Below the pieces are notes generated by a model. It made no database searches. It was not told where the DNA came from and worked only from the letters and a program-made list of their open reading frames with translations. Positions 1-10,570 of a DNA stretch of 64,000 bases are shown piece after piece. Each line of letters opens with the position of its first letter. The stretch's first letter is position 1. The stretch lies in NCBI RefSeq assembly GCF_014202475.1, contig NZ_JACHGV010000014.1, positions 1 through 64,000 on the forward strand. Direction: 5' to 3'. Source of the stretch: Streptomyces paradoxus. GTDB lineage: Bacteria; Actinomycetota; Actinomycetes; Streptomycetales; Streptomycetaceae. Position numbers and translations under genes: made by a program.

Positions 1-418
1 AGTACCAGCTCAGGCACCGTGACTGGGCCACCGCCGAACGCGAGGGCCGCACCATCACCCGGCTCCTCACCCGGCTCAACACCATCCGCCGGGAGCACCC
101 CGCGCTGCACCGGCTCAGGAACCTCCGCTTCCACCACACCGACAACGACGCGCTCATCGCGTACAGCAAGCGCGACGGATCCGACGTCGTCCTGGTGGTC
201 GCCAACCTCGACCCGCACCACGCCCAGGAGGCCACGGTCTCGCTGGACATGCCGCACCTCGGCCTCGACTGGCACGAGTCGGCGGAAGTACGCGACGAAC
301 TCACCGGCGAGACGTATCGCTGGGGGCGCAACAACTACGTGCGGTTGGAGCCGGGGCGAGCTCCCGCGCACGTCTTCCACGTCCAGTCCCCGCCCGCGAA
401 CGGAGGGGCAGGAACGTC

Positions 419-422
<4 letters not shown>
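1..422 (+). CDS. glgE: Alpha-1,4-glucan:maltose-1-phosphate maltosyltransferase GlgE, 3' end only
   Basis: Partial gene whose 5' end lies outside the window; the first whole codon starts at position 3. GlgE transfers maltosyl units from maltose-1-phosphate to growing alpha-1,4-glucan chains in the cytoplasm. What is visible is the C-terminal beta-sandwich region of a GH13 enzyme, including the segment YSKRDGSDVVLVVANLD and a final strand ending VFHV. The identification rests partly on this fragment and mainly on its neighbours: treS, maltokinase and glgB follow in the canonical GlgE-pathway order. Its stop codon overlaps the treS start by ATGA, so the two are translationally coupled. The catalytic residues are not in the window. 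Confidence 0.85.
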
Positions 423-2137
<1,715 letters not shown>

Positions 2138-2165
2138 GCCTGCGCCGAGACAAGGAGGCGTGACC

Positions 2166-3527
2166 ATGCCGAAGACCGCATCCCTGCCCCCGGACCTCCC
2201 GCGCCTGGCCGAGCCCATGGAGTCGCTCGGCGGGCTGCTGCGCGAGTGGCTGCCCCGGCAGCGCTGGTTCGCGGGCAAGGACCGGCCCGTCACGGAGCTC
2301 GGCCTGCTGTCGATGACCGAGCTCTTCCCGGGCTGTCTGCATCTGCTGGTCCACGCCGGTCACACGGGCGTGCCCTCGCCCGGCGGGGCTCTCCCGGCAG
2401 GCGACTGCTACCAGCTGCTGCTCGGCGTACGGGAGCACCCGGCGCCGCGGCTCGGGCGGGCGCTCATCGGGCGGGTGCAGGACGGGCCGCTGGCCGGCCT
2501 GACGGTCTACGACGCGCTGCACGACCCCCGTTCGGCCCAGCTCCTGCTGGACCGGCTGCGGCACCCGGGCTCCGCGGGCCCCCTGCGCTTCGACTGCGAC
2601 CCGGACCACCGGGTTCCCGCCGGGCTGGTGCCGCGGCTGCTGGACGCCGAGCAGTCCAACTCCTCGCTGGTGTACGGCGACGAGTACATCCTGAAGGTCT
2701 TCCGGCGCATCCAGCCGGGCGTCAACCCGGACCTGGAGGTGCCGGGTGCGCTGGCCCGTCAGGGCTGTCACCGCGTACCCGCGCCCGTGGCCTGGTTCCA
2801 GACGGACCATCCGTTCAAGGCCACCCTCGGCGTGCTCCAGCCGTATCTGCGGGACGCCTCCGACGGCTGGACGCTGGGGCTGCACGCGCTGGCCGCCGGG
2901 GACGACTTCACCGTCCAGGCCCGGGCGCTGGGCGCGGCCACCGCGGAGGTGCACCTGGCGCTGGCGTCGGCGTTCCCCGTCGGCGGGCCCGGAGAGAACG
3001 GGCAGACGGCGGCCGCCATGACCGAACGGCTCGACGCCGCCGCGCACTGCGTACCCGCGCTACGGCCGTTCGTGCCGGGTCTGCGGACCGCGTTCGCCGC
3101 GCTCACCAGCTGCGATCCGGGGCCGCCCGCCCAGCGCATCCACGGCGACCTGCACCTGGGCCAGGTGCTGCGGGCCGGGCGCGAGTGGTTCGTCATCGAC
3201 TTCGAGGGCGAGCCGTCCCGGCCGCTCTCCGAACGGCGCAGCGCCCACTCCCCCGTGCGGGACATCGCCGGGATGCTGCGTTCCTTCGACTACGCCGCCC
3301 GGCAGCGCCGCCCCTGGCGCCCGGAGTGGGCCCGCCGCTGCCGCGAGGCCTACTGCGCGGGCTACGCCGGCCGCGCCGGCTGGGACCCCCGCAAGAAGCA
3401 CGGACTGCTCCGCGCCTATGAGACGGACCGGGCCGTGTACGAGGTGCTGTACGAGGCACGGCACCGCCCCGACTGGCTGCCTGTACCGATGGCGGCGATC
3501 GAGCGCCTCGCCGTGAGAGGAGACTGA
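2166..3527 (+). CDS. mak: Maltokinase (Mak/Pep2)
   Basis: ATP-dependent kinase making maltose-1-phosphate, the donor used by GlgE. It has an aminoglycoside-phosphotransferase-like fold: the N-terminal cap contains LREWLPRQRWFAGKDR, a hallmark of actinobacterial maltokinases. Later come the nucleotide-binding segment VYGDEYILKVFRRI with the lysine, the catalytic HGDLHLGQVL and the metal-binding DFEGEP. The length of 453 residues is usual for the family. ATG at 2166 is chosen because AAGGAGG at 2152-2158 lies seven bases upstream; the in-frame GTG at 2160 is too close to that site. It sits 28 bases after treS and 3 bases before glgB, so all four genes probably form one operon. Confidence 0.92.
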   Translation: MPKTASLPPDLPRLAEPMESLGGLLREWLPRQRWFAGKDRPVTELGLLSMTELFPGCLHLLVHAGHTGVPSPGGALPAGDCYQLLLGVREHPAPRLGRALIGRVQDGPLAGLTVYDALHDPRSAQLLLDRLRHPGSAGPLRFDCDPDHRVPAGLVPRLLDAEQSNSSLVYGDEYILKVFRRIQPGVNPDLEVPGALARQGCHRVPAPVAWFQTDHPFKATLGVLQPYLRDASDGWTLGLHALAAGDDFTVQARALGAATAEVHLALASAFPVGGPGENGQTAAAMTERLDAAAHCVPALRPFVPGLRTAFAALTSCDPGPPAQRIHGDLHLGQVLRAGREWFVIDFEGEPSRPLSERRSAHSPVRDIAGMLRSFDYAARQRRPWRPEWARRCREAYCAGYAGRAGWDPRKKHGLLRAYETDRAVYEVLYEARHRPDWLPVPMAAIERLAVRGD

Positions 3528-3530
3528 GCC

Positions 3531-5738
3531 GTGGCCCTGCGCGACACCTCAATCCCGGAGCCGTCCGGCCCGGTCCCGAGCACGACCGCACCCGCCCTGA
3601 GCCCCGAGGACCGCGGGCGCCTGCTGGCGGGTGCCCACCACGATCCGCACGCCCTGCTGGGCGCCCACCCGGTCCCGGGCGGGGTCGTGTTCCGTGCGCT
3701 GCGCCCCTTCGCCCGCTCCGTGAGCGTCGTGATCGACGGCAGGCGCACCGCCCTCGTCTCGGAGGGTGACGGCCTCTTCTCGGGCGTGCTGCCGCTGGAT
3801 TCGATTCCCGCGTACACGCTGCACGTGGCGTACGAGGAGGGCGAGCAGGAGACGCCCGACCCGTACCGCTTCCTGCCCGCGCTCGGCGAGCTCGACCTGC
3901 ACCTGATCCGCGAGGGGCGGCACGAGCAGCTGTGGCAGGCGCTCGGCGCGCAGCCCATGACCCACGAGGGCGTCGACGGCACCCGGTTCACCGTGTGGGC
4001 GCCGAACGCGCAGGGCGTGCGGGTGGCCACGGACTTCACCCACTGGGACGGGACGCAGTTCCCGATGCGGTCCCTGGGCGCCTCCGGTGTGTGGGAGCTG
4101 TTCCTGCCGGGTGTCGGCGAGGGCACCGCGTACAAGTTCGAGATCCACTCCCGGTACGGCCACCGCTTCCTCAAGGCCGACCCGATGGCGCGCCGCTGCG
4201 AGGAGCCGCCCAACACGGCGTCGATCGTGACGGCCTCGCACTACGAGTGGGGTGACACGGAGTGGATGGCGCACCGCGCGGACACGCCCGTGCACGAGGC
4301 GCCGTTCTCGGTGTACGAGGTGCACCTGGCGTCGTGGCGGCCGGGGCTGACCTACCGGCAGCTCGCCGAGGAGCTCCCGAAGTACGTGAAGGACCTGGGC
4401 TTCACCCACGTCGAGCTGATGCCGGTCGCCGAACACCCCTTCCACGGCTCCTGGGGCTACCAGGTCACCGGGTTCTACGCGCCGACGGCCCGGCTGGGCA
4501 CGCCGGACGACTTCCGGTTCTTCGTCGACGCCTGCCACCGCGCGGGCATCGGCGTGATCATGGACTGGGTGCCGGCGCACTTCCCGAAGGACGACTGGGC
4601 GCTGGCCCGGTTCGACGGGGAGCCGCTCTACGAGCCCGGTGACGACCGGCGCGCGGAGCACCCGGACTGGGGCACGTACGAGTTCGACTTCGGCCGCACC
4701 GAAGTGCGCAACTTCCTGGTCGCGAACGCCGTGTACTGGTGCGAGGAGTTCCACATCGACGGGCTGCGCGTGGACGCGGTCGCCTCGATGCTGTACCTGG
4801 ACTACTCGCGCGAGGAGGGCCAGTGGGAGCCCAACGCCTACGGCGGCCGGGAGGACCTGGCCGCCATGGGATTCCTGCAGGAGATGAACGCGACCGTGTA
4901 CCGGCGGGCCCCGGGCGTGGTCACGATCGCCGAGGAGTCCACCGCCTGGGGCGGGGTGACCCGGCCGACCGAGACCGGCGGGCTCGGCTTCGGGCTGAAG
5001 TGGAACATGGGCTGGATGCACGATTCGCTGGAGTACATCGCGCACGAGCCGGTGCACCGCAAGTACCACCACCACGAGATGACGTTCTCGATGGTGTACG
5101 CCTACAGCGAGAACTACGTCCTGCCGATCTCGCACGACGAGGTCGTGCACGGCAAGCAGGCGCTGGTGTCGAAGATGCCCGGCGACTGGTGGCAGCGGCG
5201 CGCCACCCACCGTGCCTACCTCGGGTTCATGTGGGGCCACCCCGGCAAGCAGCTGCTGTTCATGGGGCAGGAGTTCGCGCAGGGCGCCGAGTGGTCGGTG
5301 GAGCACGGCCCGGAGTGGTGGCTGCTCGACGACGGCTACCACTCGGCGGGCGACCACCGGGGCGTATGCGATCTGGTGCGCGACCTCAACGCGGCGTACC
5401 GCGCGACTCCGGCGCTGTGGCAGTGCGACACCCGCCCGGAGGGCTTCCGGTGGGTGGCGGTGGACTCGGCCGACGACAACGTCTTCGCGTTCCTGCGCTA
5501 CGACGCCGAGGGCAGGCCGCTGCTGGCGGTGTCGAACTTCTCCCCCGTCGTCCGGCAGGACCACGGCCTGTGGGTGCCGGGGGACGTCGTCGCCTGGGAG
5601 GAGCGCCTCAACACCGACGACACGCGCTACGGCGGCAGTGGCGTCACCAACCCGGACCCGGTCAAACCGGAAGACGGCCATGTCCGGATCACGCTGCCTC
5701 CGCTGGCCACGGTGTGGCTGACGCCGTTCGCCGAGTGA
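3531..5738 (+). CDS. glgB: 1,4-alpha-glucan branching enzyme GlgB
   Basis: Adds alpha-1,6 branches to the glucan built by GlgE. The protein of 735 residues starts with a family-specific N-terminal module (HHDPHALLGAHP), followed by a CBM48 domain (FTVWAPNAQGVRVATDF, around residue 155), the GH13 barrel with GLRVDAVASMLYLDYS (nucleophile Asp), TIAEEST (acid/base Glu) and SHDEVVHGK, and a C-terminal beta domain. The GTG start follows AGGAGA by seven bases and comes three bases after the maltokinase stop. This is the last gene of the operon; a perfect hairpin lies 55 bases beyond the stop. Confidence 0.95.
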   Translation: MALRDTSIPEPSGPVPSTTAPALSPEDRGRLLAGAHHDPHALLGAHPVPGGVVFRALRPFARSVSVVIDGRRTALVSEGDGLFSGVLPLDSIPAYTLHVAYEEGEQETPDPYRFLPALGELDLHLIREGRHEQLWQALGAQPMTHEGVDGTRFTVWAPNAQGVRVATDFTHWDGTQFPMRSLGASGVWELFLPGVGEGTAYKFEIHSRYGHRFLKADPMARRCEEPPNTASIVTASHYEWGDTEWMAHRADTPVHEAPFSVYEVHLASWRPGLTYRQLAEELPKYVKDLGFTHVELMPVAEHPFHGSWGYQVTGFYAPTARLGTPDDFRFFVDACHRAGIGVIMDWVPAHFPKDDWALARFDGEPLYEPGDDRRAEHPDWGTYEFDFGRTEVRNFLVANAVYWCEEFHIDGLRVDAVASMLYLDYSREEGQWEPNAYGGREDLAAMGFLQEMNATVYRRAPGVVTIAEESTAWGGVTRPTETGGLGFGLKWNMGWMHDSLEYIAHEPVHRKYHHHEMTFSMVYAYSENYVLPISHDEVVHGKQALVSKMPGDWWQRRATHRAYLGFMWGHPGKQLLFMGQEFAQGAEWSVEHGPEWWLLDDGYHSAGDHRGVCDLVRDLNAAYRATPALWQCDTRPEGFRWVAVDSADDNVFAFLRYDAEGRPLLAVSNFSPVVRQDHGLWVPGDVVAWEERLNTDDTRYGGSGVTNPDPVKPEDGHVRITLPPLATVWLTPFAE

Positions 5739-5792
5739 AGTCCCGCTGCCCCACCAGGTGTCCAACCCGCTGAGAGGGGCACTGGGGGTCGT

Positions 5793-5814
5793 ACCACCGG
5801 GAGCACCCGGTGGT
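5793..5814 (+). terminator. Hairpin terminator candidate after the glg operon
   Basis: Perfect 9-bp stem ACCACCGGG / CCCGGTGGT with a four-base loop, 55 bases after the glgB stop. There is no T-tract, so this would be an intrinsic terminator of the I-shaped type common in actinobacteria, or a site that stalls read-through into the next gene. Confidence 0.5.
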
Positions 5815-5848
5815 GCGGCGCGGCAGGGCACAGAAGGGCGGGCATCAG

Positions 5849-6937
5849 GTGCGCACCGTGGGAGTGGAGGAGGAACTCCTCCTGGTCGATCCGGAGACCG
5901 GGGAACCGCGGGCGCTGTCCGCAGCGGTGCTCGCCCGGGCGGAGAAGAACGGCGCGGATCAGGACGTGTTCGAGAAGGAACTCCACGACCAGATGCTGGA
6001 GTTCGCCACCCATCCGCAGTCGTCCATGGAGAGCCTGCGCGCGGAGATCGTCCGCTGCCGCACGGAGGCGGCCCGGAACGCGGAGGAGATCGGCTGCACC
6101 GTGGCGGCGCTCGCCACCTCACCGCTGCCGGTCAGCCCGGCCGTCGGCGTCGGCCGGCGCTACCAGTGGATGGCGGACCAGTACGGCATCGCCACCCGGG
6201 AGCAGCTCGTGATGGGCTGCCATGTGCACGTGTCGGTCGAGTCCGACGAGGAGGGCGTCGCCGTCGTCGACCGGCTGCGGCCCTGGCTCCCGGTGCTGCG
6301 GGCGATCAGCGCGAACTCGCCGTTCTGGCAGGGCAAGGACACCGGGTACAACAGCTACCGCAGCCGGGTGTGGCTGCGCTGGCCGTCGGCCGGCCCGACC
6401 GAGATCTTCGGCTCGGCCGAGCGGTACCACCGGCTGATCGCGGACATGGTGGCGACCGGGGCGCTCCTCGACGACGGGATGATCTACTTCGACGCGCGGC
6501 TGTCCCAGCGGTACCCGACCGTGGAACTCCGCGTCTCGGACGTCTGTCTGCACTCCGGGACGGCCGTGCTGATCGCCACACTGGTCCGGGGGCTGGTCGA
6601 GACCGCCGCGCGGGAGTGGCGAGCCGGCCGTGAGCCGCTCGACCACAGTGTCAGCCTGCTGCGGCTGGCCGACTGGCAGGCGGCCCGGTCCGGGCTGGAG
6701 GGCGAGCTGCTGAATCCCGAGACCATGCGGCGTATGCCCGCCGAAGCCGTCGTCCGCGCCCTGCTGGAACACGTCGAGGAGGCCCTGGACGGTACGGGCG
6801 ATCTGGAGCGGGCCGAGGCCGGCTGTGACGCGTTGCTGCGGGAGGGCAACGGGGCTCAGGTGCAGCGCGCGCTGATGGAGCGCACGGGGAGTCTGCGGGA
6901 CGTCGTCACCGAGTGCGTCCGCCACACGCAGGGGTGA
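5849..6937 (+). CDS. YbdK-type carboxylate-amine ligase (GCS2 family)
   Basis: Member of glutamate-cysteine ligase family 2. The N-terminal RTVGVEEELLLVDPETGEPR is the family signature containing the metal-binding EEE. Further motifs are CHVHVSVE, a conserved NSPFWQG near residue 155 and the C-terminal ELRVSDVC. These enzymes ligate an amine to a carboxylate using ATP; the true substrate of the Streptomyces forms is uncertain, and weak glutamate-cysteine ligase activity is known for relatives. The GTG at 5849 is chosen because the family signature begins directly there; an in-frame GTG at 5810 would add 13 atypical residues inside the hairpin downstream of glgB. Length is then 362 residues, usual for the family. 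The gene may be co-transcribed weakly with the glg operon. Confidence 0.88.
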   Translation: MRTVGVEEELLLVDPETGEPRALSAAVLARAEKNGADQDVFEKELHDQMLEFATHPQSSMESLRAEIVRCRTEAARNAEEIGCTVAALATSPLPVSPAVGVGRRYQWMADQYGIATREQLVMGCHVHVSVESDEEGVAVVDRLRPWLPVLRAISANSPFWQGKDTGYNSYRSRVWLRWPSAGPTEIFGSAERYHRLIADMVATGALLDDGMIYFDARLSQRYPTVELRVSDVCLHSGTAVLIATLVRGLVETAAREWRAGREPLDHSVSLLRLADWQAARSGLEGELLNPETMRRMPAEAVVRALLEHVEEALDGTGDLERAEAGCDALLREGNGAQVQRALMERTGSLRDVVTECVRHTQG

Positions 6938-6965
6938 GGCGTCCCGGCATGCCCGGGCAGGGGGC

Positions 6966-7199
6966 TCAGAGGATCAGGACGAGGGCGTAGGCCAGGAAGA
7001 ACGCCGCGATCAGCACGGTGACGACGATGATCACGGTCAGCGGGGCCTTGGCCCAGCCCTTGGTCGGGTTGTGCGTCTCGCGCGGCAGCGTCTCCGGCAT
7101 GCTGCTCTCCGCGGGCGGGGTCTCGCCCGGCGGTACACCGCCGCCGGGTTCCAGACCTGGGGTGCGTTCGGGTTCGGGATCGGGGCTGATGTGCGTCAT
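6966..7199 (-). CDS. DUF6480 family small membrane protein
   Basis: A 77-residue protein with a soluble, proline- and glutamate-rich N-terminus (SPDPEPERTPGLEPGGGVPP) and one C-terminal membrane helix (LTVIIVVTVLIAAFFLAYALVLIL), so probably tail-anchored. The sequence matches what I recall as DUF6480, a family frequent in Streptomyces and of unknown function. The ATG follows GGGGGA by about nine bases. It is divergent from the acyl-CoA synthetase and convergent with the YbdK-like gene. Confidence 0.85.
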   Translation of the reverse strand: MTHISPDPEPERTPGLEPGGGVPPGETPPAESSMPETLPRETHNPTKGWAKAPLTVIIVVTVLIAAFFLAYALVLIL

Positions 7200-7350
7200 G
7201 TCGTCCGGGTCCCCCGATCACGCCGAGATCATCAGCGGTTCCAGTTCCGTATTTTCCGACCCCGAAGGGTCTCGACTCGACTACATTCGAGCACCGCCGA
7301 TGACGGTACCCGTCGGCAATGTCACACCCCGTACACGTCAGGAGCAGTGC

Positions 7351-9249
7351 ATGCGCGACCTCGCCCTCGCTCCCCCGGCTGTGGCGCCCCTGACCGGCGG
7401 GCTCGCCGACAGCGTCTTCGCGACGGCGGACCGCGAACCGGCCAGGCCGATGCTCGCCCGCCGGGCCGACCCCGCCTCCGCGACCTGGGAGGAGGTGACG
7501 GCGATCGAGCTGCGCGACGAGGTGGTGGACGCCGCCAAGGGCCTGATCGCCTCGGGCATCGCGCCGGGCCATCGCGTGGCGATCATGGCGCGCACCCGGT
7601 TCGAGTGGACGATTTTGTGTTACGCGCTGTGGGCCGTGGGCGCCGAGGTCGTTCCGATCTACCCCACGGCGTCACGCGACCAGGTGGAGTGGATCCTGCG
7701 GGACGCGGGCTGTGTGGCCGTGGTCGTCGAGGACGAGCAGGGCGTCATGACCGTCGGCTCGGTGTGCGCCTCGCTGCCGCTGCTGCGCCACGTCTGGCAG
7801 CTGGACGCGGGTGCCCTGGCGGAGCTGACCGCGCGTGGCGAGTCCATTCCGCTCGCGACGGTCGACTCGATGCGCCGCATCGTGCTGCCGGACTCCACGG
7901 CCGCCATCGCCTACACCTCCGGCACCTCCGGCCATGCGATGGGCTGCGCGCTCAGCCACCGCAACCTCGCCGGCCCCTGCGACACGCTGCTGGCGGGCTG
8001 GGGGCACACCGCGGCCCCGCGCGGGGAGCAGGGCTCCGTGCTCGCGTTCCTGCCCTTCTCCCATGTGTACGGACTGATGATCCAGGGGCTGTGCGTACGC
8101 GGCGGGCTGCTGATGGGACACCAGGCCGATCTGAGCGGTGAGGCGCTGTCCTCGGCGCTGCAGTCGTTCCGGCCCACGTACTTCTACGCGGTCCCGTCGG
8201 TCCTGGAGAAGATCTACAAGAACTTCCTGCGCACCGCGCAGCAGGGGGGCCACGGAGCCCTGTTCGAGCGGGCCGCCGAGACCGCCAAGGACTTCGCCGC
8301 GGCCCTGGAGCGCCAGCGGCTGGGCCGCGGCCGCGGGCCCGGCTTCGACCTGCGGCTGCAGCACGCCCTGTACGAGCGCACGGTGTACCGCAGACTGCGG
8401 GCGGCGCTGGGCGGCCGGGTGCGGCGGGCGACGTCCGGCGGCTCCCCCCTCAGCCGCGAGCTGTCCCTCTTCTACGAGGGCATCGGCATCTACGTGCACG
8501 ACGGGTACGGCCTGACGGAGACCGCGGGCGGGGTGACGATGCAGCCGCTCGGCCGGGAGAAGTCCGGGACGGTCGGGCAGGCCCTGCCGGGCATGGAGAT
8601 CCAGGTGGCCGAGGACGGGGAGATTTTGGTGCGGGGTCCCTCGGTGTTCCAGGGCTATGTGGGCGACCAGGCCGCCACGCGGGCCGCCCTGCGCGGCGGG
8701 TGGCTCGCCACCGGGGATCTCGGGCAGCTGGACACGGAGGGCTATCTGACGATCACCGGCCGCAAGAAGGACATCATCATCACCAGCAGCGGCAAGAGCG
8801 TCGCCCCGCTGGCCCTGGAGCAGCGGCTGCGGATGCACCCGCTCATCCACCAGGCGGTGGTGGTGGGGGACAACCGGCCTTGTGTCGGCGCCCTGATCAC
8901 GCTGGACCCGGATTTCCTCGCGCACTGGCGGGCGGCGCTCGCGGTGCAGGGCGAGATGCGGGAGGCGCGGGAGGAGAACGCGCTGCGCGAGGAGGTCGCG
9001 CGGGCCGTTGCCGCGGCCAACAGCGCCGTGTCGCGGTCGGAGTCGATCCGGGTGTTCCGGGTCCTGCCGGAGCCGTTCGACGTGTCCAACGGGCTGCTGA
9101 CGCCGTCGATGAAACTGCGCCGGGACGAGATCGTGCGCCACTACGCTTCCGAGATCGACGCGATGTACCAGTCGCGCAGGCGTCCCGGGCGGCCGAGCAC
9201 CCCGGACGAACCGTCGAACTGGGACGATTCCGACAACGTGTTCCGCTGA
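7351..9249 (+). CDS. AMP-dependent long-chain acyl-CoA synthetase-like protein
   Basis: ANL-superfamily adenylate-forming enzyme of 632 residues, most like long-chain fatty acid CoA ligases. Present are a variant AMP-binding P-loop AYTSGTSGHAMG near residue 188, VHDGYGLTETAGG (substrate/AMP site), ATGDLGQLDTEGYLTITGR (ribose-binding Asp and hinge) and KKDIIITSSGKSVAP before the C-terminal domain. Oddity: the P-loop normally reads TSGTTGxPKG, whereas here the Pro-Lys pair is Ala-Met, which may weaken adenylation. The start at 7351 is chosen over longer in-frame options because CAGGAG lies six bases upstream and the preceding stretch covers the divergent promoter region. No partner gene identifies the substrate. 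Confidence 0.85.
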   Translation: MRDLALAPPAVAPLTGGLADSVFATADREPARPMLARRADPASATWEEVTAIELRDEVVDAAKGLIASGIAPGHRVAIMARTRFEWTILCYALWAVGAEVVPIYPTASRDQVEWILRDAGCVAVVVEDEQGVMTVGSVCASLPLLRHVWQLDAGALAELTARGESIPLATVDSMRRIVLPDSTAAIAYTSGTSGHAMGCALSHRNLAGPCDTLLAGWGHTAAPRGEQGSVLAFLPFSHVYGLMIQGLCVRGGLLMGHQADLSGEALSSALQSFRPTYFYAVPSVLEKIYKNFLRTAQQGGHGALFERAAETAKDFAAALERQRLGRGRGPGFDLRLQHALYERTVYRRLRAALGGRVRRATSGGSPLSRELSLFYEGIGIYVHDGYGLTETAGGVTMQPLGREKSGTVGQALPGMEIQVAEDGEILVRGPSVFQGYVGDQAATRAALRGGWLATGDLGQLDTEGYLTITGRKKDIIITSSGKSVAPLALEQRLRMHPLIHQAVVVGDNRPCVGALITLDPDFLAHWRAALAVQGEMREAREENALREEVARAVAAANSAVSRSESIRVFRVLPEPFDVSNGLLTPSMKLRRDEIVRHYASEIDAMYQSRRRPGRPSTPDEPSNWDDSDNVFR

Positions 9250-9366
9250 GCGTGCGGCCGGACGCGTAGGCCTCGTCGCCTCGGGAACACGCAACAGTGG
9301 CGACGCAAGAGAAAGGACGACAGCCCTGACGACAGCCCTAGCTGACGCCCGGGCCGGAAAGGCGAT

Positions 9367-9801
9367 ATGTCAACCGAGCCGCGTGGGGACGACGCCCTGA
9401 CCTCCGAGGAGATCCCGAGCCGCACGAACAGCTTCGTGGGCGAGCCGCATGACGTGACAGGCGCGCGGCTGGCCGCGGAGGAGTTCCTGCGTGATCTGGC
9501 ACGCTCCGCCCCGCCCTCCGCCCCCGAGTACTGGGACGACATCCTGCTGGTGGTGACGGAACTGGCCGCCAACGCGGTCCAGTACGCCCCGGGTCCGTTC
9601 GCGCTGCGCATGCGCCGGACTTTCGACGGGGTCCATGTGGTCCTGCACGACACGAGCACCACGGAGCCCGCCCCTCGCCCCTTCGATCCGCGCAGCGGCG
9701 GCGGGGGCATCGGCTGGCACCTGATCCACACGCTGTGCGACCAGGTCAGCGTGGTGGCCGACGCCCGGGGCAAGGACGTGCACGTGTTCATGCCCTGGTG
9801 A
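9367..9801 (+). CDS. RsbW-like ATP-binding (anti-sigma kinase-type) protein
   Basis: A 144-residue HATPase_c-type protein of the anti-sigma serine kinase family. The N-box is visible as VVTELAANAVQYAP, and the glycine-rich lid as RSGGGGIGWHLI; a clear DxGxG G1 box is replaced by HDTSTTEPAPR, which is common in the very diverse Streptomyces members. The role inferred is binding a sigma factor or a STAS antagonist in a partner switch. The ATG follows GGAAAGG by five bases. It is one of several such ATPases between 9 and 24 kb; its partner could be the STAS protein at 10571 or the sigma factor at 22844. Confidence 0.82.
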   Translation: MSTEPRGDDALTSEEIPSRTNSFVGEPHDVTGARLAAEEFLRDLARSAPPSAPEYWDDILLVVTELAANAVQYAPGPFALRMRRTFDGVHVVLHDTSTTEPAPRPFDPRSGGGGIGWHLIHTLCDQVSVVADARGKDVHVFMPW

Positions 9802-9810
9802 GCCGGGAGC

Positions 9811-9835
9811 GTCACGGGCGCGCCGCGCCCGTGAC
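9811..9835. terminator. Bidirectional hairpin terminator between convergent genes
   Basis: A perfect palindrome with 12-bp arms (GTCACGGGCGCG and its complement) and a single central base, placed in the 49-base gap between two convergent genes. It could terminate both transcripts. There is no T-tract. Confidence 0.6.
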
Positions 9836-9850
9836 CGGCCCGGACCAGGC

Positions 9851-10222
9851 TCAGACCGCGGCCGTCTCGCGTGGCGGCAGCCGGTCGTAGTAGTCGCCCA
9901 CGGCCCGCAGGTACTCCCGGTCCCGGGTCTCGCTGTCGGTCTGGAAGCGCGGCGCCGCCTTGGCGTCTGCCCTGCTGCACGCCAGGGTGACCTTCCTCCC
10001 CGGTATGTCGATGCCGGTGACGACTCCGGCCGGCACCAGGACGCTGCGGCCGAACACCCAGACGCCGGTGTCGACGACCAGGTGCCGCATGCCGTGCGGG
10101 TCGGCCTCCCGGTCCACGTGCCCGATCGTGCCGTCGGTCGCGGCGACGGCGAAACCGGTCAGGTCCTGCCCCTGCGTGTGACCGCTGTCCGGCGCGTACG
10201 ACCAGATTCTGTCGATGGCCAC
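9851..10222 (-). CDS. PRC-barrel domain protein
   Basis: A 123-residue soluble protein. The N-terminal half (LTGFAVAATDGTIGHVDREAD...HLVVDTGVWVFGRSVLVPAG) is a PRC-barrel like those found in Streptomyces stress proteins; the C-terminal third (FQTDSETRDREYLRAVGDYYDR) is charged and probably helical. Function unknown. The GTG start has GGGAGG ten bases upstream. The same open frame continues far upstream but that part is intergenic. A possible SigB-type promoter lies at 10305-10329 on this strand, which would fit its position beside the stress-regulator genes. Confidence 0.78.
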   Translation of the reverse strand: MAIDRIWSYAPDSGHTQGQDLTGFAVAATDGTIGHVDREADPHGMRHLVVDTGVWVFGRSVLVPAGVVTGIDIPGRKVTLACSRADAKAAPRFQTDSETRDREYLRAVGDYYDRLPPRETAAV

Positions 10223-10304
10223 GCTGTTCCATCCTCCCTGGCGATGTGCGGATCGCATCTTTCTTCGACGGGCACCTCGCGCCCGCCCCGTCCCACAGCA
10301 GCAA

Positions 10305-10329
10305 TTACCCTCCTGCCGCAAGCGCATTC
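10305..10329 (-). promoter_or_regulatory. SigB-like promoter candidate for the PRC-barrel gene
   Basis: On the minus strand GAAT (-35), a 15-base spacer and GGGTAA (-10), close to the Streptomyces SigB-type consensus GNNT-N14-16-GGGTAC/T but with A at the last position. The start would lie about 76 bases upstream of the gene. Such short motifs occur by chance in high-GC DNA. Confidence 0.3.
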
Positions 10330-10395
10330 GGCGCACACGCCTGCTACCGGACGCGACTTCCGGCGGCCGGTCCCGGCGATGTCCGGCCGGAGGGG

Positions 10396-10420
10396 GCATG
10401 GAGGACGGTTTCCGGGGTAA
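10396..10420 (+). promoter_or_regulatory. SigB-like promoter candidate for the STAS gene
   Basis: GCAT (-35), 15-base spacer, GGGTAA (-10) reading toward the STAS gene. It mirrors the minus-strand candidate at 10305-10329 within the 348-base divergent gap 10223-10570, which otherwise shows no coding signal. The inferred leader would be about 145 bases, rather long. Confidence 0.3.
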
Positions 10421-10570
10421 TCGCGGGGGCGCGGTGACATCCGTAGCCCGTCGGTGAAGGGAGGCGCATGAGAGACGGAATTCGAGTCCGGAGAACGACC
10501 GGGACCCCCTCGCACCGCGGTCGCCCCCAGAGGTGACCAGCCCAGGCCGTAGCACTTGTTGGAGGTATCC

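Noticed and set aside
3549..6122. Minus-strand open frame of 857 codons opposite glgB
   Set aside because: It mirrors the third-position GC of glgB, shows no family motif and has the low-complexity composition usual for antisense frames in high-GC genomes.
6938..6965. Short 5-bp hairpin between YbdK-like and DUF6480 genes considered as terminator
   Set aside because: CCCGG/CCGGG is too short to distinguish from chance at this GC content.
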